Shown: piece after piece, positions 26,672 through 36,063 of the stretch
Layout: each line of letters begins with the position of its first letter
Position numbering within the stretch: position 1 is the first letter of the stretch
Origin: CAZUMJ01 sp964621605
Lineage (GTDB): Bacteria; Actinomycetota; Acidimicrobiia; Acidimicrobiales; Iamiaceae
Direction of reading: 5' to 3'
DNA length: 64,000 bases
Assembly: GCA_964621605.1 (NCBI GenBank)
Contig: CAZUMJ010000014.1
Coordinates: 1-64,000, forward strand
Made by a program: the position numbers and the translations under genes
Notes under the pieces: generated by a model
The model's database searches: none
Told to the model about the DNA's origin: nothing
The model's input: only the letters and a program-made list of their open reading frames with translations

Positions 26672-27514
26672 TCAGGGGTTCAGCGTGCTGGCGACGAGCG
26701 CGGCGAACGCCGTGGCGGCAGCGTGCGTCAGTGGCCCCGGGGCAGCGGGCAGCGGCCTGCCGTCGACGGCGCTGATGGGGTGCACGTCACGGGTGGATGA
26801 CGTGAGGAACGCCTCGTCGGCGGTGGCGAGGTCGGTGAGGGTCAGGTCGTCGACCTCGCGTCCATGCCCCGTCTCGAGCACGAGCTCACGGGTGATGCCT
26901 GCCAGGCAGCCGGTTGCGAGGGAGGGCGTGAGGAGCTCACCGTCGCGGGCGACGAAGACGTTCGACCCGGTGCCTTCGCAGAGCTGTCCGACGGTGTTGG
27001 CAAGGATCGCCTCCGAGGCGCCGGCCGCGTGGGCCACTGCCAGTGCTCGAACGTTCTCCGCGTAGCTCGTCGACTTCACGCCGGTCAGCGCGCCGCGCTC
27101 GTTGCGGGTCCACGGAACGGTCGCGACGGTCGTCGTCGCGGGCCAGGGGCTGCTCGGGCCGCAGACCAACAGCAGGGTGGGGCGCCCTGGGCCACGTTCC
27201 GAACCGAGCGGTCCCGGTCCACCGGTGAGGGTGATGCGGACGCGTCCCGCTGCCGGCCCTGCCGCGTCGCAGACGGCGAGCACTGCTCTGCGCAATCCGT
27301 CGTCGCCGAGTGGCACTTCGAGGGCCAGAAGGTCGGCCGACCGCCGCAGCCGTCGCAGGTGGCGATCGAGCGCGAATGCTTGGCCGTCGATCACCTTCAT
27401 CGTCTCGAACACCCCGTCGCCCACCGTCACGCCGTGATCGAGCACCGAGATCTGGGCTTCTGCAGGGGGAACGAGGTGCCCGTCCAACCACACCGCCATG
27501 GTCAGGTCGCTCAC
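26672..27514 (-). CDS. pabC: Aminotransferase class IV, 4-amino-4-deoxychorismate lyase-like
   Basis: 280 residues. HGVTVGDGVFETMKV (about 27-41) and the PLP Lys in TGVKSTSYAENV (about residue 146) mark fold-type IV PLP enzymes; ANTVGQLCEGTGSNVFV is also conserved. Its coupling to the downstream-shared PabB-type gene (the GTG at 27514 overlaps the pabB stop, GTGA) argues for release of p-aminobenzoate and pyruvate from aminodeoxychorismate. A branched-chain or D-amino acid aminotransferase is the alternative. Confidence 0.85.
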   Translation of the reverse strand: MSDLTMAVWLDGHLVPPAEAQISVLDHGVTVGDGVFETMKVIDGQAFALDRHLRRLRRSADLLALEVPLGDDGLRRAVLAVCDAAGPAAGRVRITLTGGPGPLGSERGPGRPTLLLVCGPSSPWPATTTVATVPWTRNERGALTGVKSTSYAENVRALAVAHAAGASEAILANTVGQLCEGTGSNVFVARDGELLTPSLATGCLAGITRELVLETGHGREVDDLTLTDLATADEAFLTSSTRDVHPISAVDGRPLPAAPGPLTHAAATAFAALVASTLNP

Positions 27515-28566
27515 CGATGCCCGTCCTCGACTCCGGCGGCGGTTGCGAGCAACTGTGCTGCTTTCAACTCGGTCTCGGCCCACTCTCCTACGGGGGTTGA
27601 GTCCCACGTGATACCGCCGCCGGTTCCCAGGTGCAGGTGGTTGCCCTCTTGCCAGAAGGTGCGGATGGCGACGTTCAACTCACCCACGTTGCGATCGGCG
27701 TCGACCCACCCGACCGCGCCGCAGTACTGGTGTCGATGCACAGGTTCGAGCTTCTCGATCATGGCCAGCGCGGCCAGCTTCGGTGCGCCGGTGACCGAGC
27801 CTGGCGGGAACGTCGCGGCGAGGAGCTCGGACCATCCGACGCCCGGTCGAAGCGTCCCTTCGACGTGGCTGACGAGGTGGACGAGGCCCGGATGGTGTTC
27901 GACGTCGAGCAGCGTGGGCGCGGTCACCGTGCCGAACTGGCACACCCTGCCCAGGTCGTTGCGCACGAGGTCCACGATCATCACGTTCTCGGCCCGGTCC
28001 TTGGCGGTCAGGCCCTCTGCCGACGGTGCGGTGCCCTTGATCGGCGATGACCGCACCTGTGCACCGGAGCGGCTGAGGAACCGCTCGGGCGATGCCGAGA
28101 CCACCCAGATGCCGTGCTGGGGGAGGCAGATCGTCGCGGCGAACGGCGCGGGGTGGAGCCGCGCGAGGCGTGCGGCGAGCGCCACCAGGTCGTGGTCGGC
28201 TTCCAACTCGGCTGAGAGCCGACGGGTCAGGTTCACCTGGTAGACGTCGCCTGCGGCGATGGCATCACGGATGGCACGGACACCGTCGGTGAAGGAGCTC
28301 AGGTCGAGGCTTGACGTCCACGCCTGCGGGTCGATGCCCGACCACGGCCCGAGCGCGAGCTCGCCGAGCGCGGCAGCCCGTTGTGGGAGCGCGATCGGTG
28401 CGGCGTGCTCGAAACGGGCGCACGTGGCGCGCCCCTCGAAGCTCAGGGCGACAGCCCACCGTCCGCTGCGATCGAGCGCGCGCAGATCACTGGTCACCTC
28501 GAGAAGGCCGGTGAGGAGTTGCCCGCCGACGAGCGCGAACGGTGCCGGGTGTGCTCGGCGGGTCAC
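27511..28566 (-). CDS. pabB: Aminodeoxychorismate synthase component I
   Basis: 351 residues, shorter than TrpE-length enzymes (about 450-520) because the N-terminal region is reduced. The chorismate-binding domain has SSFTDGVRAIRDAIAAGDVYQVNLTRR, SPERFL, PIKGT (about 175-179), RAENVMIVDLVRNDLGRV and FPPGSVTGAPKLAAL. PIKGT, with Lys, is the PabB-type active site. It aminates chorismate for folate synthesis; the glutamine amidotransferase partner is not adjacent. The GTG start at 28566 follows TAGCGT by 6 bases. First gene of pabB-pabC. Confidence 0.88.
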   Translation of the reverse strand: MTRRAHPAPFALVGGQLLTGLLEVTSDLRALDRSGRWAVALSFEGRATCARFEHAAPIALPQRAAALGELALGPWSGIDPQAWTSSLDLSSFTDGVRAIRDAIAAGDVYQVNLTRRLSAELEADHDLVALAARLARLHPAPFAATICLPQHGIWVVSASPERFLSRSGAQVRSSPIKGTAPSAEGLTAKDRAENVMIVDLVRNDLGRVCQFGTVTAPTLLDVEHHPGLVHLVSHVEGTLRPGVGWSELLAATFPPGSVTGAPKLAALAMIEKLEPVHRHQYCGAVGWVDADRNVGELNVAIRTFWQEGNHLHLGTGGGITWDSTPVGEWAETELKAAQLLATAAGVEDGHR

Positions 28567-28572
28567 GGGGGC

Positions 28573-28578
28573 ACGCTA
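28573..28578 (-). promoter_or_regulatory. Leaderless -10 of pabB
   Basis: TAGCGT on the minus strand with a 6-base spacer to the GTG at 28566. The divergent acyl-CoA dehydrogenase has its own leaderless -10 about 110 bases away. Confidence 0.5.
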
Positions 28579-28687
28579 CAGCGCGGCTGCCGAGCCTCGA
28601 CCGCTCTGCTCGGCGTGCTGGGCGTGCGACTTCGTGCCCGGTACGCGCCGCCTGCCCCTTGGTGTGAGCCTTGGCGGCCGTACCCCC

Positions 28688-28693
28688 TACGCT
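28688..28693 (+). promoter_or_regulatory. Leaderless -10 of the acyl-CoA dehydrogenase gene
   Basis: TACGCT followed by the 6-base spacer CGCCGG and the GTG start at 28700. Confidence 0.5.
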
Positions 28694-28699
28694 CGCCGG

Positions 28700-29857
28700 G
28701 TGCACATCGACGAGAGTTCCGAGCACGCCCAGTTCCGCGCCGTGGTCCGTGACTTCGCCCGTGCGGAGGTGGCGCCTTATGCCGAGGCGTGGGACCGCGA
28801 CCAGGCGTTTCCCGCTGCGACCGTTCGTGCGATGGGTGAGCTGGGGTTGTTCGGTCTCCCGTTCCCGATCGAATACGGCGGTGGCGGTGGCGACTTCACG
28901 TCGTTGTGCATCGCGATCGAGGAGATCGCCCGTTGGGACCAGTCGCTCGCGATCACGCTCGAGGCCGGGGTCGGGCTGGGGGCCAACCCGATCTTCACCT
29001 TCGGCACCGAGGAGCAGCGGCAACGCTGGCTTCCCGACCTGTGCGCAGGCCGGACGCTCGGTGGTTTCGGGCTGACCGAGCCCGACGCCGGGAGCGACGC
29101 GGGTGGCACCCGCACCCGAGCGGTGCTCGATGCCGCCACAGACGAGTGGGTGATCGACGGGCAGAAGGCCTTCATCACCAACTCCGGCACCGAGATGACC
29201 GCGTTCGTCACCGTCACGGCTCGGACTGACGCGGGCGGCGGCGCGGCCCCGGAGATCAGCACGATCGTGGTGCCTGCGGGGTCCTCCGGGTTCCACGTCG
29301 ACCCGCCGTATCGCAAGATGGGGTGGCACGCCTCCGACACGCACGGGCTCGTGTTCGACGGGTGCCGCGTGCCGGCAGACCACCTCCTCGGGGAGCGGGG
29401 GCGCGGGTTCGCGCAGTTCCTGTCGATCCTCGACGATGGGCGGGTCGCGATCGCGGCACTGGCGGTCGGGGTGCTCCAAGCGTGTCTCGACGAGTCGGTG
29501 CGCTATGCGCAGGAACGGAACGCGTTCGGTCGACCGATCGGAACCAACCAGGCGATCTCGTTCAAGTGCGCCGACCTGGCAGTCATGGCGCACACCGCAC
29601 GCCTGCTCACCTACGACGCCGCACGACGCAAGGATGCGGGCCTGCCCTTCAAGACCGAAGCCGCCATGGCCAAGCTCTACGCCACCGAGGCAGCGGTGAC
29701 CGCCACGCGCGAAGCAACGCAGATCTTCGGTGGTGCCGGGTTCATGGACGAGACGCTGGTTGCCCGCCACTACCGCGACGCGAAGATCCTCGAGATCGGT
29801 GAGGGCACCAGCGAGGTGCAGCGCCTCGTGATCGGACGGAGCCTCGGCCTTGGGTGA
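28700..29857 (+). CDS. Acyl-CoA dehydrogenase
   Basis: 385 residues, standard length. The FAD/substrate signature GGFGLTEPDAGSDAGGTRT (about 121-139) and the C-terminal TQIFGGAGFMDE plus EIGEGTSEVQRLVIGR are present; the Glu of the EGTSE segment is the usual catalytic base of short-chain and branched-chain dehydrogenases. It oxidises an acyl-CoA to the 2-enoyl-CoA and passes electrons to ETF. Chain-length preference cannot be read from the sequence. It stands alone between pabB and the LCP gene and starts from a leaderless promoter. Confidence 0.92.
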   Translation: MHIDESSEHAQFRAVVRDFARAEVAPYAEAWDRDQAFPAATVRAMGELGLFGLPFPIEYGGGGGDFTSLCIAIEEIARWDQSLAITLEAGVGLGANPIFTFGTEEQRQRWLPDLCAGRTLGGFGLTEPDAGSDAGGTRTRAVLDAATDEWVIDGQKAFITNSGTEMTAFVTVTARTDAGGGAAPEISTIVVPAGSSGFHVDPPYRKMGWHASDTHGLVFDGCRVPADHLLGERGRGFAQFLSILDDGRVAIAALAVGVLQACLDESVRYAQERNAFGRPIGTNQAISFKCADLAVMAHTARLLTYDAARRKDAGLPFKTEAAMAKLYATEAAVTATREATQIFGGAGFMDETLVARHYRDAKILEIGEGTSEVQRLVIGRSLGLG

Positions 29858-29923
29858 CGGAGACGGTCGCGGTGTGCGCGGCGCACGGCGACGCGGATCC
29901 GGTCGGAGCGGTGATGCTGCCGG

Positions 29924-29929
29924 TAGCGT
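29924..29929 (+). promoter_or_regulatory. Leaderless -10 of the LCP gene
   Basis: TAGCGT, then a 7-base spacer, then the ATG at 29937. Confidence 0.5.
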
Positions 29930-29936
29930 CGCGTCC

Positions 29937-31439
29937 ATGCCGTCATCGCAACCCGCGACGCGCGCGCGCCGCACGATCGGGCAACGGCTGGTGCTCGCTT
30001 CGAGCATCACGATGGTGCTCGTGGCCTTCGGTGGGGCCCTGACCCTCGGCTACCTCAACACCAAGCTCGGGAACCTGCAGCGGTTGTCGTTGGCGCAGGT
30101 GCTGACTCCGACCGACAGCGCCCCCGGTGCGCCCCAGAACTACCTCCTGGTCGGCACCGACGATGCCAGCACGCTCGGCGCAAACGATCAGGCGCGCGCG
30201 GGGCGCGGCGCGGTCACGGGCGCGCGCTCCGACACGATCATGATCCTGCACGTCGACCCGAAGACGACGCGGGCGGTGCTGTTGTCGCTCCCGCGTGACC
30301 TGTGGGTCACGATCGCGGGCACCAACAGCGAGCAGAAGATCAACGCGGCGATCCAGCTGGGTGGCCCCTCGACGCTGATCCGCACGATCGAGGACAACTT
30401 CCAGATCCCCATCAACCACTACGTCGAGGTCGATTTCGCGGGCTTCAAGAAGCTCGTGTCCGCGGTCGACGGGGTGCCGGTCTATTTCAACGTCCCGTTC
30501 CGTGATCTCGAGCACACGGGTTTCAACATCGAAACGCCGGGCTGTTACACGCTCGATCCCGACCAGGCGCTGGCCTACGCCCGAGCGCGGTACGTGCAGT
30601 ACTACGTCGACGGGTTCTGGCACGACGACGGCACCGCGGACCTCGGCCGCATCAGCCGCCAGCAGGACTTCCTCCGCCGGGCTCTCAGCCGTTCGGTCAC
30701 CCGTGGGGTGCGCAACCCGGTCGTGCTGAACCAGCTCGTCGACGCGGGTCTCGACGCCGTGACGGTGGACGACAAGCTCACGTCGGGTGATCTCGTCTCG
30801 CTCGGCCGCCGGTTCCGATCGTTCGATCCGGGGTCGCTCGAGACGATGGAGCTTCCGGTGATGTCCGCGTACCGGGGCGGCCAGTCCGCGGTCGTACCTC
30901 GACCCGAAGCGCAGGAAGTGCTCGACATCTTCCGCGGTGTGCAGCCAGGCGACCAGTCTCCGAGCGCCGTGACGGTGCAGGTGTTCAACGGCACCGGCCG
31001 CTACAACGAGGCCACGGACGTGAGCGACGCCTTCCACGCACGAGGGTTCGCGACCGGCGCTCCCTCCGACGCCATCGGCACCACCGGCGAGGCGACGCTG
31101 ATCCGCTACGCGCCCGGCGACGAGGCGACCGCGCGGCTCGTCGCTCGGTATCTCGACTCAACGGTCTCGTACATCGTCGATGCCTCGCTGGGGAAGGGCG
31201 CGGTCTCGGTGGTCACCGGCAAGTCGTTCGTACGGGTTCGCACCGAGCCCCGGGCGCTCGACGAGGTGACCGGGCCGACCACCACCACGAGCACGACAGC
31301 GGCGCCGCCGACGACGGCTCCTGGCGAGACCACCGTGCCGGGTCAGTCGCCGTCGTCGACGAACGCGCCGACGACGACCAGCACGACCGTCACCGGGTTC
31401 GTGCCCGACAACCCGCCGCCGGGCATCACCTGCGGCTAG
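29937..31439 (+). CDS. LCP-family (LytR-CpsA-Psr) cell-wall glycopolymer ligase
   Basis: 500 residues. One N-terminal membrane segment (about 17-40) precedes the extracytoplasmic LCP domain. This has ARSDTIMILHVDPKTTRAVLLS, PRDLWV, KINAAIQLGG and GRISRQQDFLRR, including the Asp and Arg residues that bind the polyprenyl pyrophosphate. A LytR_C domain (about 340-430, VTVQVFNGTGRYNEATDV) follows, then a Thr/Pro-rich tail. LCP enzymes transfer lipid-linked glycopolymers onto peptidoglycan. It heads the first sugar-nucleotide and glycosyltransferase block and may anchor the polymer made here. Confidence 0.9.
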   Translation: MPSSQPATRARRTIGQRLVLASSITMVLVAFGGALTLGYLNTKLGNLQRLSLAQVLTPTDSAPGAPQNYLLVGTDDASTLGANDQARAGRGAVTGARSDTIMILHVDPKTTRAVLLSLPRDLWVTIAGTNSEQKINAAIQLGGPSTLIRTIEDNFQIPINHYVEVDFAGFKKLVSAVDGVPVYFNVPFRDLEHTGFNIETPGCYTLDPDQALAYARARYVQYYVDGFWHDDGTADLGRISRQQDFLRRALSRSVTRGVRNPVVLNQLVDAGLDAVTVDDKLTSGDLVSLGRRFRSFDPGSLETMELPVMSAYRGGQSAVVPRPEAQEVLDIFRGVQPGDQSPSAVTVQVFNGTGRYNEATDVSDAFHARGFATGAPSDAIGTTGEATLIRYAPGDEATARLVARYLDSTVSYIVDASLGKGAVSVVTGKSFVRVRTEPRALDEVTGPTTTTSTTAAPPTTAPGETTVPGQSPSSTNAPTTTSTTVTGFVPDNPPPGITCG

Positions 31440-31532
31440 CCACAGCAGGTCTTGCCGACGGGGCGACGCGGGCCGTCGGGTAGCGTCGCGCCAGTCATGT
31501 CGCCCCCGAGCGGGCCTGTCACGAAGGATGTC

Positions 31533-32807
31533 ATGGACGCGAGAATCACCGTCGTCGGAACCGGCTATGTGGGCCTCACGACCGGCACGTGCCTGGCGCA
31601 CCTGGGCCACGACGTGACCTGTGTCGATGTCGACGCCGCCAAGGTCGCGGCGTTGTCCGAGGGAAAGGTCCCGATCCTCGAGCAGGGTCTCGACGACCTC
31701 GTCGCCGAAGGTCTGCGGGCTGACAAGCTGCGCTTCACCACCGATGCGGCGGCGGCGGTGGCGACCTCGGAGTTCGTCTTCCTCTGCGTCCCGACCCCCC
31801 AGGGTGAGGATGGGTCGGCCGACCTGACCTACATCCAGCAGGCGGCCACGCAGATCGGCCCTCACCTTCGGCCCGAAGCGGTCGTGATCAACAAGTCGAC
31901 GGTGCCGGTCGGCTCCACGCGCGTGGTCGGTGCCGCGTTGGGACGCGGTGACGTACACGTCGTGTCCAACCCCGAGTTCCTGCGGGAGGGGTCCGCGGTG
32001 CACGACTTCTTGCACCCCGACCGCGTCGTGATCGGTTGCGACGACCAGGCTGCAGCGGTGCGTGTGGCCTCGCTCTACCTGAGCTTGGGCGCGCCGTTGA
32101 TGATCACCGACCCCGCCTCGGCCGAGACGATCAAGTACGCCAGCAACGCGTTCCTCGCCACCAAGATCTCGTACGTGAACGCCGTCGCGGCGGTGTGCGA
32201 AGCGGTCGGTGCGGACGTCAACGACGTCGTACTCGGGATGGGCTACGACAAGCGCATCGGCCACGAGTTCTTGCGTCCCGGCCCGGGCTGGGGCGGTTCG
32301 TGCTTCCCGAAGGACACGCACGCGCTGGTGCGCATCGCTGAGGACGCCGGCTACGACTTCGACCTTCTGCGTGGTGTGATCACGGTCAACGAAGAGCAGT
32401 TCGCGAGGGTTGCGGCGAAGGTGGCCGACCTTGCGGGGGGCTCCCTCGACGGACGCCGCGTGGCGGTGTGGGGGTTGACGTTCAAGGCGCGCACCGACGA
32501 CCTGCGTGACTCGCCGTCGCTCGAGGTGATCGGTCGGCTGCGCGCCGCCGGTGCGCTCGTGCGGGCGTTCGACCCGGCGGTGAACCGTCCGCTCGACGGC
32601 CTCGAGGTGGTCGACGACCCGTACGCGGCGTGCGACGCGGCCGAGGTGCTCGTGGTGCTCACCGAATGGGACGAGTTCCGCTGGCTCGACTTCGACAAGG
32701 TCGCCGAGGTGATGGCCGCCCGCAACGTCGTCGATGCGCGCAACCTGCTCGACCGGCAGCCGCTGCTCCGACGCGGGTTCCGAGTCGTGGGCATCGGCCG
32801 GTCCTGA
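31533..32807 (+). CDS. ugd: UDP-glucose 6-dehydrogenase
   Basis: 424 residues. The N-terminal Rossmann motif VVGTGYVGLTTGTCLA, the conserved STVPVGSTR and the catalytic Cys in GWGGSCFPKDT (about residue 256) are intact. It oxidises UDP-glucose to UDP-glucuronate with two NAD+. The ATG at 31533 gives the usual N-terminus and has AAGGA 5 bases upstream; an in-frame ATG at 31497 would add 12 residues. The next gene, a UDP-glucuronate decarboxylase-like enzyme, starts one base after the stop. Confidence 0.93.
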   Translation: MDARITVVGTGYVGLTTGTCLAHLGHDVTCVDVDAAKVAALSEGKVPILEQGLDDLVAEGLRADKLRFTTDAAAAVATSEFVFLCVPTPQGEDGSADLTYIQQAATQIGPHLRPEAVVINKSTVPVGSTRVVGAALGRGDVHVVSNPEFLREGSAVHDFLHPDRVVIGCDDQAAAVRVASLYLSLGAPLMITDPASAETIKYASNAFLATKISYVNAVAAVCEAVGADVNDVVLGMGYDKRIGHEFLRPGPGWGGSCFPKDTHALVRIAEDAGYDFDLLRGVITVNEEQFARVAAKVADLAGGSLDGRRVAVWGLTFKARTDDLRDSPSLEVIGRLRAAGALVRAFDPAVNRPLDGLEVVDDPYAACDAAEVLVVLTEWDEFRWLDFDKVAEVMAARNVVDARNLLDRQPLLRRGFRVVGIGRS

Positions 32808-32808
32808 C

Positions 32809-33747
32809 GTGGCGCGGGTCGTCGTCACCGGCGGCGCCGGGTTCCTCGGCTCGCATCTGTGCCGGGCGTTGCTGGAGCGGGGCGACCAGGTGGTGTGCGT
32901 CGACAACCTCATCACCGGCGCGATCGCCAACATCGACGCGCTCTTCGGCGCCCCCGGTTTCACGTTCGTCGAGCACGACGTCAGCACCTACGTCTGGGTG
33001 CCGGGCGACGTCGACGTCGTCATGCACTTCGCGAGCCCCGCGTCGCCGATCGACTTCGAGCGCATCCCGATCCAGATCCTGAAGGTCGGGAGCCTCGGCA
33101 CGCACAACTGCCTCGGCCTGGCCAAGGCGAAGGGCGCCAAGTTCTTCCTCGCCTCGACCTCCGAGGTGTACGGCGACCCGCTCGTGCATCCACAGCCGGA
33201 GTCGTACTGGGGCAATGTCAACCCGATCGGGCCTCGGGGTGTGTACGACGAAGCCAAGCGGTTTGCGGAGGCCCTCACGATGGCGTACCACCGCCATCAC
33301 GACGTCGACGTGCGCATCGTGCGCATCTTCAACACCTACGGCCCTCACATGCGCCCTGGCGACGGGCGAGTCGTGTCGAACTTCATCGTGCAAGCGCTGC
33401 AGGGCGAGCCCCTCACGATCTACGGCGACGGCTTGCAGACCCGCAGCTTCTGCTTCGTCGACGATGAGGTACGTGGCTTCCTCGCCTTGCTCGACGGTGC
33501 CGCGGTGGGGCCCGTGAACATCGGCAACCCCGATGAGTTCACGGTTGCAGAGCTGGCGAAGGTGGTGCTCGACGTGACGGGGTCGACCTCAGAGGTGGTG
33601 TACCGGCCGTTGCCCGTCGACGACCCGTTGCAGCGCAAGCCCGACATCACCCTCGCGCGCGCCGAGCTGGGGTGGGAGCCGACGGTCGCACTTGCCGACG
33701 GGGTGGCCCGGACGGTGCCGTGGTTCCGGGCCCACCTTGCCGGTTGA
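32809..33747 (+). CDS. UDP-glucuronate decarboxylase-like SDR (UDP-xylose synthase)
   Basis: 312 residues of the extended SDR family. It has VVVTGGAGFLGSHLCRAL, HFASPASPIDF, STSEVYGDPLVHPQPESYWGNVNPIGPRG and the YxxxK pair in GVYDEAKRFAE (about 145-155). The ASPASP and SYWGNVNP motifs are typical of UDP-xylose synthase. It would convert the UDP-glucuronate made by the preceding gene into UDP-xylose. The GTG at 32809 is one base after the ugd stop, so the two genes are co-translated. Confidence 0.9.
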   Translation: MARVVVTGGAGFLGSHLCRALLERGDQVVCVDNLITGAIANIDALFGAPGFTFVEHDVSTYVWVPGDVDVVMHFASPASPIDFERIPIQILKVGSLGTHNCLGLAKAKGAKFFLASTSEVYGDPLVHPQPESYWGNVNPIGPRGVYDEAKRFAEALTMAYHRHHDVDVRIVRIFNTYGPHMRPGDGRVVSNFIVQALQGEPLTIYGDGLQTRSFCFVDDEVRGFLALLDGAAVGPVNIGNPDEFTVAELAKVVLDVTGSTSEVVYRPLPVDDPLQRKPDITLARAELGWEPTVALADGVARTVPWFRAHLAG

Positions 33748-33754
33748 GGCAGCC

Positions 33755-34900
33755 GTGGGCGGGCTCCGTGTCGCGGTCACCCTCGAGCAGTGCTGGCATC
33801 GCGTCCCCGGCGGGACCGCCACCGCGGCGCTTCGGCTCGTCGACGCGTTGCAGCAGCGCGCGTCGTTCCCCGCATCGACAGCGACCGCCGGCGGGTCGAG
33901 CAGCTCGCCGATCGATCTGGTCGGGGTCGCGGCCTGGCATCGCAACGCGCCACCCGAACCGTTCGTGCCCTCTGTCCCGGTCCGGCATCTCCCACTGCCG
34001 CGCCGAGCGCTGTACGAGTCGTGGCACCGGTTTCGTCGTCCGGCTGTGACGCGCACGACCGGCCCTGTCGACGTGGTGCACGCCACCGGCCTTGCCATGC
34101 CTCCGCGCGACGCGCCGATCGTGTGGACCCTGCACGACCTTGCCTTCCTCCGAGAGCCCGGACACTTCACCCCGCATGGCTTGCGCTTCTTCCATGCAGC
34201 GCTCGACCTGGCGCTCACCGACGCCGACGTCGTGGTGTGCTCGTCGGAGGCGACTGCGGCCGACGCTCGCCGTGCCGGCTTCGACGAGGCGCGGCTCAGG
34301 GTCGTGCCGCTCGGCGCGGACCAGCGACGCGCGGACGAGGCGCGTGCAGCAACGGTGCGCGCGCGCCACGGCCTCGCTCGGCCGTACGTGTTGCACGTGG
34401 GTACCGCCGAGCCACGCAAGAACCTGCCGGTGCTCCTCGACGCGTTTCTCGCACTCGGGCGGAGCGATGTCGACCTCGTCCTTGTCGGGCCTGAGGGGTG
34501 GGGTGAGAACGTCGGTACTCGGCTGGCCGCCGCGGGTGACCGGGTGCGGCGCCTCGGGTTCGTCACATCCGATGACCTCGCCGGTCTGTACGCGGGGGCG
34601 GCGGTCTTCTGCTACCCGAGCGTGTGGGAAGGGTTCGGGCTTCCGGTGCTGGAGGCGCTCGTGCAGGGTGCACCCGTCGTGACGTCGGCCGGTACCGCGA
34701 TGGCAGAGGTTGCGGGCGATGCGGCGCTCCTGGTGGAGCCGACCGACGTCGGCGCGCTGCGTGATGCGCTCGCCACGATCCTCGACGATGCGGTGGTGCG
34801 CGATCGTCTGCGTGATGCGGGGCCTCGCCAGGCTTCGTCCTTCACGTGGGAGCGCACCGCTGCGGCGGTGGCGCAGGCCTACCGGGCGGTGGCGGCGTGA
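33755..34900 (+). CDS. Glycosyltransferase, GT4 type
   Basis: 381 residues, GT-B fold. The C-terminal donor domain has YVLHVGTAEPRKNLPVLLDAF, VLVGPEGWGEN and PSVWEGFGLPVLEALVQG, with the E-x7-E motif intact. The N-terminal domain begins LRVAVTLEQCWHRVPGGTATAALRLV. The GTG at 33755 is chosen because GAGG precedes it by about 5 bases. It is a retaining sugar-nucleotide transferase acting on the cytoplasmic side during repeat-unit assembly; sugar and acceptor are unknown. Related to the transferases at 34897 and 56103. Confidence 0.85.
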   Translation: MGGLRVAVTLEQCWHRVPGGTATAALRLVDALQQRASFPASTATAGGSSSSPIDLVGVAAWHRNAPPEPFVPSVPVRHLPLPRRALYESWHRFRRPAVTRTTGPVDVVHATGLAMPPRDAPIVWTLHDLAFLREPGHFTPHGLRFFHAALDLALTDADVVVCSSEATAADARRAGFDEARLRVVPLGADQRRADEARAATVRARHGLARPYVLHVGTAEPRKNLPVLLDAFLALGRSDVDLVLVGPEGWGENVGTRLAAAGDRVRRLGFVTSDDLAGLYAGAAVFCYPSVWEGFGLPVLEALVQGAPVVTSAGTAMAEVAGDAALLVEPTDVGALRDALATILDDAVVRDRLRDAGPRQASSFTWERTAAAVAQAYRAVAA

Positions 34901-36063
34901 GCGATCGTCTGCAGGTGGGCGTCAACCTGTTGTGGTTGGTGCCGGGGGTTGTCGGCGGGACGGAGGACGCGGCGGTCGGCTTCCTCCAGCAACTGTTCGA
35001 GCACTCGGGTCACGAACTGGACGTGACGTTGTTCGCGCTGCGTGACTTCAGCGACGCGTACCCGGATCTGGCGGCGTCCGGGAAGACCGTCCTCCTGCCG
35101 CTGAGCGGTCGCTCCCGCCCGGCGCGCGTCGCGGCGGAGTCGACCTGGCTCACGCAGCAGGTGCGGCGGCACGAGCTCGATCTGGTCCACCACTTCGGTG
35201 GCACCGTTCCGCCGGGCGTGGGCGCCCCGTCGGTTGTCACCATCCACGACGTGCAGGTGCTCGAGCACCCCGAGAACTTCTCGCCGCTGAAGCGACGGTG
35301 GTTGCAGACGGCGCTGCCACGTGCCGTGACGAGCGCGCGCTTCGTCCTCACGCCGAGCGAGTTCGCACGTCAGTCGGTGATCGCCCGTCTCGGCGCCGCC
35401 CCCGAGCGCGTGCGCGTCGCGTGGCACGGGGTGACGCTGAAGGGCCGACACGCACCGACGCCCGAGCGACTGGCCCAGGTGCGTGCCGCGTACCGCCTCG
35501 ACGGGCCGATCGTGCTCTATCCAGCGGTGACGTATCCGCACAAGAACCATCTGGTGTTGCTCGACGCGTTCGCTCGGATCGCACCCGATTTCCCCACGGC
35601 CACCCTGGTGCTCGCGGGCGGTGCAGCTTCGGAGGAGGGCAACGTCGCGGTCGAGATCGAACGTCTCGGCTTGGGGCAGCGGGTGCGGCGGGTCGGGCGC
35701 ATCCCGCGGGCTGACCTCGATGTGCTGATGTTCCTCGCGGCGGTGTTGGCGTTCCCGTCGCGCTACGAAGGGTTTGGGTTGCCGATGCTCGAGGCGATGG
35801 CGGATGGGGCGGCGGTGTTGGCGGCAGCGTGCACCGCGTCGCCGGAGGTGCTCGGCGATGCGGGGGTCCTCCTCGACCCGGACGACCCGGCGGCATGGGC
35901 TGAGGCGCTCGCCCGGCTCCTGCGCGACGAGGACGCACGTCGCTATCTGGTGGCGCGTGGCCACGCGCGTGTCGGTCGCTTTGCGTGGCGTGAGGTGGTG
36001 GACACCGTGGTGACGACGTACTACGACGCGGTCGGCCAGGCCCGCCCAACGGAGGCATCGTGA
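34897..36063 (+). CDS. Glycosyltransferase, GT4 type
   Basis: 388 residues, GT-B. VVTIHDVQVLEHPENFS in the acceptor half and PSRYEGFGLPMLEAMADG (E-x7-E) in the donor half resemble mannosyl and other GT4 enzymes that start from GGTE-type N-termini (VVGGTEDAAVGFL). The GTG overlaps the previous stop (GTGA) and its own stop overlaps the next start, so three transferases are made from one message. Cytoplasmic, membrane-associated action on a lipid-linked sugar is expected. Confidence 0.85.
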   Translation: MSDRLQVGVNLLWLVPGVVGGTEDAAVGFLQQLFEHSGHELDVTLFALRDFSDAYPDLAASGKTVLLPLSGRSRPARVAAESTWLTQQVRRHELDLVHHFGGTVPPGVGAPSVVTIHDVQVLEHPENFSPLKRRWLQTALPRAVTSARFVLTPSEFARQSVIARLGAAPERVRVAWHGVTLKGRHAPTPERLAQVRAAYRLDGPIVLYPAVTYPHKNHLVLLDAFARIAPDFPTATLVLAGGAASEEGNVAVEIERLGLGQRVRRVGRIPRADLDVLMFLAAVLAFPSRYEGFGLPMLEAMADGAAVLAAACTASPEVLGDAGVLLDPDDPAAWAEALARLLRDEDARRYLVARGHARVGRFAWREVVDTVVTTYYDAVGQARPTEAS